Source of the DNA: Candidatus Gastranaerophilales bacterium
GTDB lineage: Bacteria; Cyanobacteriota; Vampirovibrionia; Gastranaerophilales; Gastranaerophilaceae
Length of the DNA: 64,000 nt
Reading direction: 5' to 3'
NCBI GenBank assembly: GCA_944323425.1
Contig: CALUSL010000002.1
Span: 84,221 to 148,220, forward strand
Shown one piece after another: positions 35,902 to 45,042 of the stretch. A program made the translations under genes and the position numbers. The notes beneath the pieces were generated by a model, which worked only from the letters and a program-made list of their open reading frames with translations, was not told where the DNA came from and ran no database searches. Position 1 is the stretch's first letter; the number at the start of each line of letters is the position of its first letter.

Positions 35902-37356
35902 ATGGATAATAAGGAAGTAAGAGTAAGAATTGCACCGTCACCGAGCGGAAATTTGCATATAGGTACTGCAAGAACAGCCTTGTTCAATTATCTTTTTGCA
36001 AAGAAAAATCACGGAAAATATATACTGAGAATTGAAGATACAGACCTCGACCGTTCCAGTCAGGCGTATATTCAAAACATTTACGACAGCCTGAAAGCAC
36101 TTGGCTTAAACTGGGACGAAGGTCCGGATGTAGGAGGTCCATACGGTCCTTACCAACAATCCGAAAGATTTGATATATATCCGAAATATGCACAAAAACT
36201 TATCGATGCAGGATATGCTTATGAATGCTTCTGCACGCAGGAAGAACTTGATGCAGAAAAACAGGAATCAATCAAAAATAAAAGACCACATGTATATTCA
36301 GGTAAATGCCGCCACCTGTCAGAGGAAGAAAAAGAAAAACTCAGAGCAGAAGGAAGAAAACCATCTATCAGATTTCATGTTCCGGATAGCGGAGAAACAA
36401 AGTTTACTGATATGGTTAAAGGCGACTTAAAATTTGATAATAGCTTGATTGGCGACTTTGTAATTATGAAGTCAAACGGCACACCGACATACAACTTTGC
36501 CGTTGTAATCGATGACATGGAAATGAAAATTTCTCATATTATTAGAGGTGAGGACCATATTTCAAATACAGCAAAACAAATCCTTATCTATGAAGCACTC
36601 GGAGCTGAAATTCCTCAATTCGGTCACCTTGGAATGATTCTTGCACCTGACAGAAGCAAACTTTCGAAACGTCATGGAGCAACTGCTGTTTCAGAATTTG
36701 TGGAAAAAGGCTATTTAACAGAAGCACTGGTAAATTTTGTTGCGCTTCTTGGATGGTCTCCATCCGATGGACATGAAATTAAGACATTGGACGAAATTGT
36801 TGAAGATTTCAGAATTCACGAAGTTTCATCGTCAAATTCAATATTTGAATACGACAAGCTTAACTGGATGAACGGTCAATATATCAAAAAAATGGACATT
36901 AAAAAACTTGCCGAACTGGTCAGACCGTTCCTTTCAATGTATGACCTTTCCGAAATGTCACAAGAAAACTACGAAAGAATGATAGAAGTAACAAGAGAAC
37001 CTATCACTATTCTCTCTGATCTGGTAAATGATGTTAAATACTTCTTTGGTCAGGATGCAGAAATAGAACCGGATGTACAAACCAAAATATTGGACAGCGA
37101 AGATGGTCAAAAAGTTCTCAGATATGTAGTAGAAAATGAACTGGATAAATGGGACTTTGAAGACTCTGAAAAACTTCATGAACAACTTGCTGACCTGAGA
37201 GCCTACTTTAAAGAACAGGGCATCAAACCCAAAGAAACAATGTGGGCAATCAGAGCAGCGGTAACAGGAAGAACTCATGGCGCTGACATGGTTGCTATAC
37301 TTCAAATTCTCGGCAAGGAGCGTTCCGTTCGCAGGATAAAAGCTGCCACAAAATAA
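35902..37356 (+). CDS. gltX: Glutamate-tRNA ligase
   Basis: 484-aa class I synthetase. The HIGH-type motif is APSPSGNLHIGTAR and the KMSKS-type motif KLSKRHG. The EDTD glutamate site and the helical anticodon domain are normal. The GAGCG ribosome site is good. Because gatB is also present here, this enzyme may be non-discriminating and also charge tRNA-Gln. It is the first gene of a unit with bioG and bioC. Confidence 0.96.
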   Translation: MDNKEVRVRIAPSPSGNLHIGTARTALFNYLFAKKNHGKYILRIEDTDLDRSSQAYIQNIYDSLKALGLNWDEGPDVGGPYGPYQQSERFDIYPKYAQKLIDAGYAYECFCTQEELDAEKQESIKNKRPHVYSGKCRHLSEEEKEKLRAEGRKPSIRFHVPDSGETKFTDMVKGDLKFDNSLIGDFVIMKSNGTPTYNFAVVIDDMEMKISHIIRGEDHISNTAKQILIYEALGAEIPQFGHLGMILAPDRSKLSKRHGATAVSEFVEKGYLTEALVNFVALLGWSPSDGHEIKTLDEIVEDFRIHEVSSSNSIFEYDKLNWMNGQYIKKMDIKKLAELVRPFLSMYDLSEMSQENYERMIEVTREPITILSDLVNDVKYFFGQDAEIEPDVQTKILDSEDGQKVLRYVVENELDKWDFEDSEKLHEQLADLRAYFKEQGIKPKETMWAIRAAVTGRTHGADMVAILQILGKERSVRRIKAATK

Positions 37357-37357
37357 T

Positions 37358-38005
37358 ATGAAACAGTATTTTTTAGATAATAAAAGCAACACACTAATTT
37401 TGTTTTTTTGCGGCTGGGGAATGGATGAAAAGCCATTCAAGCCGCTTAAAACAAAATATGATATGTTGCTATTGTATAATTACAGTGAGTTGTCACTGGA
37501 TTTTGACTTCACAAAGTATGAAAAAATCCATCTAATGTCATATTCATACGGAGTCTTTGTTGCAGCCATGCCTGTCCATAATCTGCCAGAATTAGCATCA
37601 AAAACGGCCATCAATGGAACGTTAAAACCAATTGACAATCATTATGGAATCCCGGAAAAAATTTTCAATCTTACTCTTAACAATATGACATTAGAAACTG
37701 CTATAAAGTTTAGAGAAAGACTTTTTGACAATCAGGAACATTTCAGACTTTTTAACAAAAATCTGCCGGCAAGAGATATTGATGATTCAATGTATGAACT
37801 TGCTCAGCTGAAAAACTATTTTAAAAATGATGTATACTATGAATATGACCGAATTATTATTTCTGATTCCGACCGGATTATACCGGCAGGTAACCAGAAA
37901 AAATACTGGTTAGATTTACAAAAACACACAAATACAAAAATAATAAAAGGTGGGCATTTCCCGTTTTACAACTATGAATTTATCGAAGATTTGATAGAAC
38001 TATGA
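37358..38005 (+). CDS. bioG: Pimeloyl-ACP methyl ester esterase BioG (DUF452)
   Basis: 215-aa small alpha/beta-hydrolase that removes the methyl group from pimeloyl-ACP methyl ester in biotin synthesis. The BioG-type opening LILFFCGWGMDEKPF is distinctive. The nucleophile Ser lies in MSYSYGVF, the acid in IISDSDRI and the His in KGGHFPF. It begins one base after the gltX stop and overlaps bioC by ATGA, so all three are coupled. The neighbour bioC makes the assignment firm. Confidence 0.9.
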   Translation: MKQYFLDNKSNTLILFFCGWGMDEKPFKPLKTKYDMLLLYNYSELSLDFDFTKYEKIHLMSYSYGVFVAAMPVHNLPELASKTAINGTLKPIDNHYGIPEKIFNLTLNNMTLETAIKFRERLFDNQEHFRLFNKNLPARDIDDSMYELAQLKNYFKNDVYYEYDRIIISDSDRIIPAGNQKKYWLDLQKHTNTKIIKGGHFPFYNYEFIEDLIEL

Positions 38006-38748
38006 TTAACAAAGAACTGGTAAAATCAAGATTTGAAAAAAGCATAGATACTTATGATAAAAATGCAATAGTCCAAAAAGCAATGGCTGAGGAGCTTACA
38101 GAGAAAATCCGTAAATATTGTGGGACCAATTTTCCGGAAATATTCGAGTTTGGCTCAGGTACCGGCTTTCTAACCTCCTGCATAGCAGAAAAAATAAACT
38201 TTTCGCATTACTATGCTAATGACATTGTTGAAAAATCAGAAAGTTTTGTAAAAAAAATTATATCTGATTGCCAGTTTATATGCGGCGATATTGAGTCAAT
38301 TGAAATTGTAAAAAAGTTTGATTTGATTATCTCTAATGCATCTATGCAATGGATTTCCGAAATTGAGCCGTTAATGCAAAAGCTAAAATCAGCATTAAAT
38401 CCCGGTGGAGTACTGGCATTTACAACTTTTGGTGAACAAAACTACAAAGAGATAAAAGATACTACAGGGCTTGCTCTAAATTATTTAAAAACAGATACTC
38501 TAATCCAATTATACGAAAAATTTTTTAGCATAGAGTATATGGAAGAAAAGACGGAAACTTTATTGTTTGATACACCAATGGATGTTCTAAAACATATTAA
38601 AGACTCCGGTACTAATGGTATTCATACAATCAACTGGACAGTAAAAAAGTTAAAAGACTTTGAAAAATTCTACTCACTAAAATTTAACCAAAATGACAAA
38701 GTCAAACTTACATACAACCCTATTTATGTCATTCTAAAACACAAATAG
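38002..38748 (+). CDS. bioC: Malonyl-ACP O-methyltransferase BioC
   Basis: 248-aa SAM-dependent enzyme that methylates malonyl-ACP to start pimelate synthesis. The BioC-typical start KSRFEKSIDTYDKNAIVQ is followed by the SAM loop FEFGSGTGFLT, then DLIISNASMQWI and LNPGGVLAFTTFG. With BioG it forms the biotin-precursor pair. Later biotin genes (bioF, bioA, bioD, bioB) are not in the window. The end of the gene contains a promoter for the next one. Confidence 0.92.
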   Translation: MINKELVKSRFEKSIDTYDKNAIVQKAMAEELTEKIRKYCGTNFPEIFEFGSGTGFLTSCIAEKINFSHYYANDIVEKSESFVKKIISDCQFICGDIESIEIVKKFDLIISNASMQWISEIEPLMQKLKSALNPGGVLAFTTFGEQNYKEIKDTTGLALNYLKTDTLIQLYEKFFSIEYMEEKTETLLFDTPMDVLKHIKDSGTNGIHTINWTVKKLKDFEKFYSLKFNQNDKVKLTYNPIYVILKHK

Positions 38749-38774
38749 ACTAACCGGTGAAAACATGATAAAAT
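38746..38774 (+). promoter_or_regulatory. Promoter of the zinc-ribbon/radical SAM unit
   Basis: TAGACT (38746-38751), a 17-bp spacer and TAAAAT (38769-38774). It overlaps the bioC stop codon. Confidence 0.5.
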
Positions 38775-38801
38775 CTAAGAAAAAATGAATGGAGTAAATA
38801 A

Positions 38802-38978
38802 ATGGCAAGAATAGTAAGACCCACATGGGCAATCAGATGTGTACAATCAAGCTGCAGAGAACTTTTTGAAGTTGCAATTCTCGAAAACGGCAAACAACAA
38901 GAAGTAATTTGCCCAAAATGCGGAGAACATTATTTATATCCTGTTGTCAATGAAGACGACGACAACTACGCTCAATAA
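38802..38978 (+). CDS. Small zinc-ribbon protein
   Basis: 58 aa with two Cys pairs, CVQSSC (Cys14, Cys19) and CPKC (Cys44, Cys47), spaced like a zinc ribbon. The C-terminus is acidic. A GGAG site lies seven bases before the ATG and a promoter upstream. It ends one base before the start of the radical SAM gene. The role is unknown; it could be a nucleic-acid- or protein-binding accessory. Confidence 0.7.
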   Translation: MARIVRPTWAIRCVQSSCRELFEVAILENGKQQEVICPKCGEHYLYPVVNEDDDNYAQ

Positions 38979-38979
38979 A

Positions 38980-39912
38980 ATGCATGAATTTTACGGCACT
39001 GACAAAAGATACAATCAGTTTAGCGCTTATTTAAAACATAAATTCGGTCAAAAAGTATACAAAATAACTCTTGACGCGGGTTTTAACTGTCCGAATCGTG
39101 ACGGAACAATATCTACCGGAGGATGTATATTTTGTGATGACGGAGGAAGTTTTTCGCGTGCACATTCGAATTTACTAACTATAGAAGAACAAATTCAAAC
39201 GGGCATAAAAAATCTGTCTGAAAAATTTAAAGCACAAAAATTCATGTCGTATTTTCAGGCATACACAAATACTTACAAACCCGTAGAAGAGCTTGAAGAA
39301 ATATACAACTCAGCACTAAATCACCCTGATATAGTAGGTATATCTATAGGAACACGTCCTGATTGTGTTGATAAAAAAAAGTTAGATTTGATTGCCTCTT
39401 ATACAAAGAATTATGAAACATGGATTGAATACGGTCTGCAATCAGTGCACGACCGTACACTACAATACATAAACCGCGGACATGATTACAAAACATTTGA
39501 ACATGCCTGTGAAGAAACTAAGAAAAGAGACATCAAAGTTTGCGTGCATGTAATACTTGGACTTCCGTATGAGACAAAAGAGGACATGCTAAAAACAGCA
39601 AAAACATTGGCAAATCTGGGAGTTGACGGAGTAAAAATACATGACCTGTGTGTAATGAAAAACACCAAACTCGCAAAAATGTATGAAGAACAAGAAATAG
39701 CACTACTTGAAGAAGATGAATATGTTTCTCTGGTTTGTGATTTTCTCGAAGTACTGCCACCGGAAACAACAATCCACCGCCTCGCCGGAAACGGACTACA
39801 AGAACTAAAAATTGCTCCATTATGGCTTAATAAAAAATTTGAAATATTAAATAAAATTGACAGAGAGCTCATAAAGAGAAATTCGTGGCAGGGAAAACGC
39901 TACAAAAATTAA
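38980..39912 (+). CDS. Radical SAM protein, YhcC/TIGR01212 type
   Basis: 310 aa. The family hallmark is the Cys cluster CPNRDGTISTGGCIFC, an unusual spacing for radical SAM enzymes, and the preceding KITLDAGFN. ISIGTRPDCVD, YGLQSVHD and HVILGLPYET follow as in Elp3-like barrels. The start at ATG 38980 fits the usual family start; an upstream TTG at 38944 lies inside the zinc-ribbon gene. It is coupled to that gene. The reaction is not established for the family. Confidence 0.85.
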   Translation: MHEFYGTDKRYNQFSAYLKHKFGQKVYKITLDAGFNCPNRDGTISTGGCIFCDDGGSFSRAHSNLLTIEEQIQTGIKNLSEKFKAQKFMSYFQAYTNTYKPVEELEEIYNSALNHPDIVGISIGTRPDCVDKKKLDLIASYTKNYETWIEYGLQSVHDRTLQYINRGHDYKTFEHACEETKKRDIKVCVHVILGLPYETKEDMLKTAKTLANLGVDGVKIHDLCVMKNTKLAKMYEEQEIALLEEDEYVSLVCDFLEVLPPETTIHRLAGNGLQELKIAPLWLNKKFEILNKIDRELIKRNSWQGKRYKN

Positions 39913-39966
39913 ATAAATTGGAAGTGTAATTTTTTTCTTTTCTGCCAATCTTTGCTTATAAAAGCC

Positions 39967-41286
39967 CTATCCTATAAAATTATATTCTTCAATGAGTTTT
40001 TTAGCCCAGCTGAAAATGTTGATTAATTCATAAGGTTTGGGCAGATACAAGTCTGCACCGGTATTTAATATCATTTTTTTATCATGTACAACTGTCGACA
40101 TTATAATTTTTATATTTTTATAATCAGAACTTTTTTTCAGTTTCTGCGCAATAGTTAACCCCAACAAACTGTCGTCAGCACCAGCATCAAGAATAACCAG
40201 CGCCGGTGAAAAGTTTCTTATTGTTTCAAAAGTTTTGTCAAAATCGGTTATAGCCTCTGTTTCGTACCCCTGCAATTCTGCAGATGTTTTCAGCAAGAGA
40301 TTAAGAGCTGCATCCGGTTCGATTATGAGTATTTTGTTATTATAGCTTTTTTGTTTTACAGCATCTGCAGCACTGATTTTAGGTCTTTCCATTATAAACC
40401 CTGAGCCGGGTTTTGTTCTTGCCAGTTTATAAGTATTATACAGGTCATTTATTGCTGTTTTTACACTGTTATAAACCTTATACTCGCCCGAAATTATTCC
40501 TATGCTTGTTGAAACAAGAGTAATTCTTTTTCCTGCATTATCATCTCCGCGGAGAATAATATATCCTTGATTTGCATCTTCGTCCGAATAAAACTTGTCC
40601 ACAATCGTATCAAATGCATAAGTCAAAAATGAAGCTATATGTTCAGCTTTGTATGTGTTTGTTAAAATCAAAAATTCGCCGTAAGCCAGCTCGCCCAGAT
40701 AATCTGTTTCATCAAGCGTTGATGTAATTATAGCGGTATATGTTTGAACCATTTTATCCGCTGCAAGTTCCCCGTATATTTCTTTGTAAAATTCAAAATC
40801 ATTTATTTTGATAAGTAAAGCAGCCCAGTTTTTGTTTTCCTTCAATATTCTATTAAAAATTTTCAAGGAAATCTTTGAATCCGGCAGTCTAGTTTTTTCA
40901 TTCAAATAACTTTCATAATATCTTCTCAAATGAGCATTTATTCTTGCACTAAATTCCTCTGAATCAATTGGTTCACTTAGATAATCATCAGCACCTGCCT
41001 CAAGAGCTTTTAGTTTGTCCTGAAGATCGTCAGATTTTGAAATGGTAATTACAATAGGTCTTGAGGTATAACTCAACATTCTGATTTTTTTACAAGCTTC
41101 ATCAAGTGTCAAATCAATACTGTCAGATATCAAAACCAAATCCGGTTCATACTCATATAACAGCTCAAAACCCTCCTCTATTTTTGATGTAACAAAGGCA
41201 CTGATGCCGTTTTGCTCAAGAATACGTCTGTATTTTGTGGAGAGTTCTTTTCTTTTATCCAAAATGAGAACAACTTTTGAGAGCAT
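39967..41286 (-). CDS. Response regulator: degenerate REC - degenerate GGDEF - REC
   Basis: 439 aa. The N-terminal receiver-like domain (1-120) has lost key residues: Lys11 in the acidic pocket, Ser54 at the phospho-Asp position and SEP instead of TKP. The middle (about 125-310) resembles GGDEF but its signature is AYGEF, so cyclase activity is unlikely. The C-terminal receiver (about 320-439) keeps Asp367 (VILD) and Lys417 (LPKP). It has no DNA-binding domain. The gene follows the histidine kinase stop with no gap, so the kinase is the likely partner. Confidence 0.82.
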   Translation of the reverse strand: MLSKVVLILDKRKELSTKYRRILEQNGISAFVTSKIEEGFELLYEYEPDLVLISDSIDLTLDEACKKIRMLSYTSRPIVITISKSDDLQDKLKALEAGADDYLSEPIDSEEFSARINAHLRRYYESYLNEKTRLPDSKISLKIFNRILKENKNWAALLIKINDFEFYKEIYGELAADKMVQTYTAIITSTLDETDYLGELAYGEFLILTNTYKAEHIASFLTYAFDTIVDKFYSDEDANQGYIILRGDDNAGKRITLVSTSIGIISGEYKVYNSVKTAINDLYNTYKLARTKPGSGFIMERPKISAADAVKQKSYNNKILIIEPDAALNLLLKTSAELQGYETEAITDFDKTFETIRNFSPALVILDAGADDSLLGLTIAQKLKKSSDYKNIKIIMSTVVHDKKMILNTGADLYLPKPYELINIFSWAKKLIEEYNFIG

Positions 41287-42279
41287 TTACTTGCCCCCCT
41301 GTATCTTTTTGCTGCACTGATTTGTATAAGACGCCGCAGGCAGCGTTATTGTAAAAATTGTGCCATGGTCATCAGGTTTCGTTGAACTTTCTGCAATTAT
41401 TGAACCATTCATTTTCTCAACAAGATTTTTTACGATAAATAAGCCGAGTCCGCTGCCCTGGGTTTTACTGGTCAGGTGATTTTCAATCCTTGCAAACTTT
41501 TCAAAAATTTTATCAAGATTTTCTTTAGAAATACCTGTGCCATTGTCTTTTACTGCAATACGAACATTGTTTTCATGGTTGTTTGCCGTAATTTTCACTG
41601 TAGAATTTTGTTCTGAATATTTTGCCGCATTATCTAAAATATTAATCATTATTTGCTGAAATTTATTTTCATCAACGAGTGCAGGCATTATATCTTTTTC
41701 ACATTCAAAAATAAAATTATGCGACTTGTATTGATTTTTTACAATCATCAATGACTGCTCAATCTGATTTTTTATATTAACAGCTTTATATACCAGTGTC
41801 TCATTCTGGGCCTGCATTCTTGAAATAGATAACAGGTTTTCTATTAATTTTATAAGTCTGTTAGATTGTTCTTTTATTATTTGCAAAAATTTTTTAATCT
41901 GAGATTCATCAAGTTTTTCATATGAAAAAAGCATAGTGTCCGCAAAACCGCGTATGCTGGTCAACGGAGTCCGAAGTTCATGGCTTACTGTAGAAATAAA
42001 ATCCGAATACACCTTTTCCATCTGGTTCTCTGAAGGATGGCAGATTATCACTTCATATTCCGGAAATTCAATTTTCTTTGTCTCATATATTTCATCTTTT
42101 ATTTCTATTTTATTATTCACAATAAAATCAGAAATATTTTTTTCTTTTAGTTTTTCGCAATTTGTTGTAAACAAACGGCAGAAGTAGTCATTCGCATACA
42201 GGATTTTCCCGTTTTTGTCAGAAACAATAACAGCCTGAAACAAATTATCCACTATATTTTTAAAATCAATGCTTTCCAT
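41287..42279 (-). CDS. Soluble PAS sensor histidine kinase
   Basis: 330 aa. An N-terminal PAS domain (to about 80) begins at IVDNLFQAVIVSDKNGKILYAN. HisKA carries His100 in the SHELRTPL box. HATPase motifs are N (NILDNAAKYS), G1 (VKDNGTGI), F and G2 (GSGLGLFIV). No membrane segment is present, so it senses a cytoplasmic cue. The gene has no Shine-Dalgarno but has TATAAT six bases ahead of the ATG. Confidence 0.92.
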   Translation of the reverse strand: MESIDFKNIVDNLFQAVIVSDKNGKILYANDYFCRLFTTNCEKLKEKNISDFIVNNKIEIKDEIYETKKIEFPEYEVIICHPSENQMEKVYSDFISTVSHELRTPLTSIRGFADTMLFSYEKLDESQIKKFLQIIKEQSNRLIKLIENLLSISRMQAQNETLVYKAVNIKNQIEQSLMIVKNQYKSHNFIFECEKDIMPALVDENKFQQIMINILDNAAKYSEQNSTVKITANNHENNVRIAVKDNGTGISKENLDKIFEKFARIENHLTSKTQGSGLGLFIVKNLVEKMNGSIIAESSTKPDDHGTIFTITLPAASYTNQCSKKIQGGK

Positions 42280-42285
42280 AGTGTT

Positions 42286-42294
42286 ATTATATCA
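42286..42294 (-). promoter_or_regulatory. Extended -10 of the histidine kinase gene, leaderless geometry
   Basis: On the minus strand TGA-TATAAT (hexamer 42286-42291) is followed by exactly six bases and then the ATG at 42279. No Shine-Dalgarno is present. Confidence 0.5.
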
Positions 42295-42399
42295 GCCAAT
42301 GTAAAAGTTAATAGAAAAATTAAGTTTTTTTTTATTTTTTAATTAATGTTATTTTGTTTCTGATAATATTAGAGTGAATAAGAATAGAGAGAGTTTTTT

Positions 42400-43020
42400 A
42401 TGATAGATGCGATTTTAATACATCTGATAAGTTTTATAGAAAAAGTTATTACAGCCACAGGTCCCGTTGGTATTAGCATATTAATGGCAATTGAGTCCTG
42501 TAATATACCCCTTCCCAGCGAAGCCATTCTTCCATTTGCCGGATATCTTGTCAGCAAGGGAGTTATGAATTTTCACGTTGCTGCTTTTGCAGGCGCAATA
42601 GGTTGTGTTATCGGTTCCATACCATCATATTACATCGGATATTACGGCGGCAGACCTTTTGTCGAAAAATACGGAAAATGGTTTCTGGTATCTAAAAAAG
42701 ATTTGGAAGACGCTGACAAATGGGTCGACAAATACGGTGACTGGGCATTTTTTATATGCAGAATGCTTCCGGTAATTAGAACGTTTATTTCTTTACCGGC
42801 AGGAATTTTAAAAGCAAGAAAACGAACATTTTTTACATTTACTTTTCTCGGTTCTCTTGTTTGGAGTTATTTCCTCGTTTATGTAGGAGTAAAAATGGGT
42901 CAGAACATGGAAATGTTTAAACACCTATGGCACAAATTCGATATTTTGATAATTATAGTTTGTTTAATTTTAGGCTTTATTTATGTTTACAAACACTTTA
43001 AACATTTGAAAGAGTCGTAA
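42400..43020 (+). CDS. DedA family membrane protein
   Basis: 206-aa polytopic protein of the DedA/VTT superfamily, implicated in lipid flipping and envelope integrity. The motif ESCNIPLPSEAILPFAGYL is followed by GSIPSYYIGYYGGRPF. FICRMLPVIRTFISLPAGIL matches the family F-x-R-(F/M)-x-P-x-x-R-x-x-x-x-x-x-A-G signature. An AGAGAGAG site precedes the ATG. It is divergent from the kinase gene. Confidence 0.9.
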   Translation: MIDAILIHLISFIEKVITATGPVGISILMAIESCNIPLPSEAILPFAGYLVSKGVMNFHVAAFAGAIGCVIGSIPSYYIGYYGGRPFVEKYGKWFLVSKKDLEDADKWVDKYGDWAFFICRMLPVIRTFISLPAGILKARKRTFFTFTFLGSLVWSYFLVYVGVKMGQNMEMFKHLWHKFDILIIIVCLILGFIYVYKHFKHLKES

Positions 43021-43034
43021 ATATACTATATAAT
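43006..43034 (+). promoter_or_regulatory. manC promoter
   Basis: TTGAAA (43006-43011), a 17-bp spacer and TATAAT (43029-43034), at the end of dedA. It overlaps an in-frame upstream ATG at 43033, which argues against that codon as the start. Confidence 0.75.
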
Positions 43035-43059
43035 GAGAGAACAGGTTAAGGAGTTGAGT

Positions 43060-44508
43060 ATGTCCAGCAGTAATGTATACGGTTTGATATTGGCGGGCGG
43101 AAGCGGAAGCCGGTTGTGGCCTATCAGCCGTGAAATGTATCCTAAGCAGCTTTTAAAAATTGCAGATGAATATACCCTGTTTCAATCTACATTTTTACGA
43201 CTGATTGACTGTATTGATGACAAAAATATTTTGAGTATCACTAATGTGAAACATGAGGGGCAAGTCAGGTATCAGCTCGATGAATTACGGGAAAAATTTT
43301 GTCGAAAATCAAGCTACAGAGTAATTTCTGAACCTGTTGGCAAAAATACCGCACCGGCAATCGCTCTGGCAATTAAGTATATAGAAGTCTTAAATGAAAA
43401 AAAATTTGATCCCATAATTGTTGCAACACCTTCTGATCACTGTATTTTTGATAACAAAAAATTTTCAAAAGCAATAGAAGAAGCTATAAAACTTGCAGAA
43501 CATGATTATATCGTAACGTTTGGTGTTACACCGACAAAGGCTGACACCGGTTTTGGCTATATTAAAACGAAAAATAATAAAAAACTAAAAGAAATTTCTC
43601 CGGCTGCCCTGAAAGTTGATGATTTTACAGAAAAACCGGATAAAGAAACAGCAAAACAGTTTGCTGTATCAAAAAATTATTTTTGGAATAGCGGTATCTT
43701 TGTTTTCAAGGCTTCCGTTATGATGTCGGAATTGAAAAAATATCAACCTAACATATATGACATTATGAAAAAAATGGAAATATCTTCTCAAACACCGACT
43801 GTGCCTTATCAGGAATTCGATCAGATGCCTGATATCTCTATTGATTATGCTGTTATGGAAGATTCAAAAAAGCTAGTGCTTCTGCCTTTTGACTTCCACT
43901 GGGAAGATTTAGGCTCCTGGGAAGCTATTTATGAAATATCAGAAAAAGATGATAACGGAAACTACATACTCGGCAATGTAATTGACCTTGATAGCAAAAA
44001 TTCAATGCTCTATTCAACATCAAAACTTGTCACTACTATAGGTCTTGAGAATACGATTGTTGTGGAAACAGAAGATGCTGTTCTAGTCTGTGATAGAGAC
44101 AGAGTTCAAGATGTTAAACAGATTTACAGCTTTTTGAAAGAAAAAGACGACGATACACACAAAATTCACAAAACAGTATACAGACCCTGGGGATATTATA
44201 CCGTTTTAAAAGAGGGCAACGGCTTTTTAACAAAATGCATTTACGTAAATCCTAAGGCTAAATTGAGTCTACAACTCCATCATCACAGAAGTGAACACTG
44301 GGTTGTACTCGAAGGAAATGCACTAGTAGTTCGCGGAGAAGAACAATATGAAATGAAGCCGGGAGAAAGTATTGATATAGCTGTAGAAGAAGTTCACTCT
44401 CTTCAAAATCCATACGATGAGCCTGTTATGATTCTTGAGGTTCAAAAGGGCGATATACTCGACGAAAATGATATTGTAAGATTGCAAGATATGTACGGGC
44501 GTGTTTAG
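43060..44508 (+). CDS. manC: Mannose-1-phosphate guanylyltransferase / mannose-6-phosphate isomerase
   Basis: 482-aa enzyme making GDP-mannose for surface polysaccharide. The nucleotidyltransferase signature LILAGGSGSRLWP with PKQLLKI is at the N-terminus, FTEKPDKETA is at the sugar site, and a C-terminal cupin isomerase domain has QLHHHRSEHWVVL. The start ATG 43060 follows AAGGAG by six bases and lies downstream of the promoter. rlmH starts directly at its stop. Confidence 0.92.
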   Translation: MSSSNVYGLILAGGSGSRLWPISREMYPKQLLKIADEYTLFQSTFLRLIDCIDDKNILSITNVKHEGQVRYQLDELREKFCRKSSYRVISEPVGKNTAPAIALAIKYIEVLNEKKFDPIIVATPSDHCIFDNKKFSKAIEEAIKLAEHDYIVTFGVTPTKADTGFGYIKTKNNKKLKEISPAALKVDDFTEKPDKETAKQFAVSKNYFWNSGIFVFKASVMMSELKKYQPNIYDIMKKMEISSQTPTVPYQEFDQMPDISIDYAVMEDSKKLVLLPFDFHWEDLGSWEAIYEISEKDDNGNYILGNVIDLDSKNSMLYSTSKLVTTIGLENTIVVETEDAVLVCDRDRVQDVKQIYSFLKEKDDDTHKIHKTVYRPWGYYTVLKEGNGFLTKCIYVNPKAKLSLQLHHHRSEHWVVLEGNALVVRGEEQYEMKPGESIDIAVEEVHSLQNPYDEPVMILEVQKGDILDENDIVRLQDMYGRV

Positions 44509-44979
44509 TTGAATATAAAAATTATTGCGGTCGGAAAAATTAAAGAAACATATACTACGCAGGCAATTAATGAATTTGTAAAGCGTCTTAGCGGATATTG
44601 CAGCTTATCACTTGTTGAAATTCCGGCACAGGAAATTCGTGATGAAAGTCTTTGTGAAAAATATAAAGCATCAGAAGCAGAAAAAATTCTTTCACAGATT
44701 AAACAGAATTCTTTTGTTATAACTCTTGAAATATTAGGGAAACAGCTTTCTTCGGAAGAATTTTCAGACCGACTAAAGATGCTTATGCAAGACGGATATA
44801 ATGAAATTGTGTTTGTAATCGGAGGAGCTAACGGGCTGCATAAGTCCGTTTCAGAACGTGCTGACTTCAAACTGAGTTTTTCAAAAATGACCTTTACCCA
44901 TCAACTCATCAGGGTATTTTTATATGAACAGATTTACAGAGCTTTTAAGATAATCAATCATGAGGCATATCATAGATAA
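44509..44979 (+). CDS. rlmH: 23S rRNA pseudouridine-1915 N3-methyltransferase
   Basis: 156-aa SPOUT-fold dimeric enzyme acting on the assembled ribosome. The SAM knot motif is FVIGGANGL, and the C-terminal FSKMTFTHQLIRVFLYEQIYRA with the final His/Tyr is diagnostic. The start is a TTG immediately after the manC stop; no ATG is near and the N-terminus (NIKIIAVGKIK) fits the family exactly. Confidence 0.93.
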   Translation: MNIKIIAVGKIKETYTTQAINEFVKRLSGYCSLSLVEIPAQEIRDESLCEKYKASEAEKILSQIKQNSFVITLEILGKQLSSEEFSDRLKMLMQDGYNEIVFVIGGANGLHKSVSERADFKLSFSKMTFTHQLIRVFLYEQIYRAFKIINHEAYHR

Positions 44980-45042
44980 CGTTTAAAAAACACTTAATCT
45001 GGGCATTATATTCATGTAGTATATAGAAAACGAGTGGTTACC

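Noticed and set aside
43033..43059. Upstream ATG for manC
   Set aside because: It overlaps the -10 of a good TTGAAA-17-TATAAT promoter, so it would not be transcribed.
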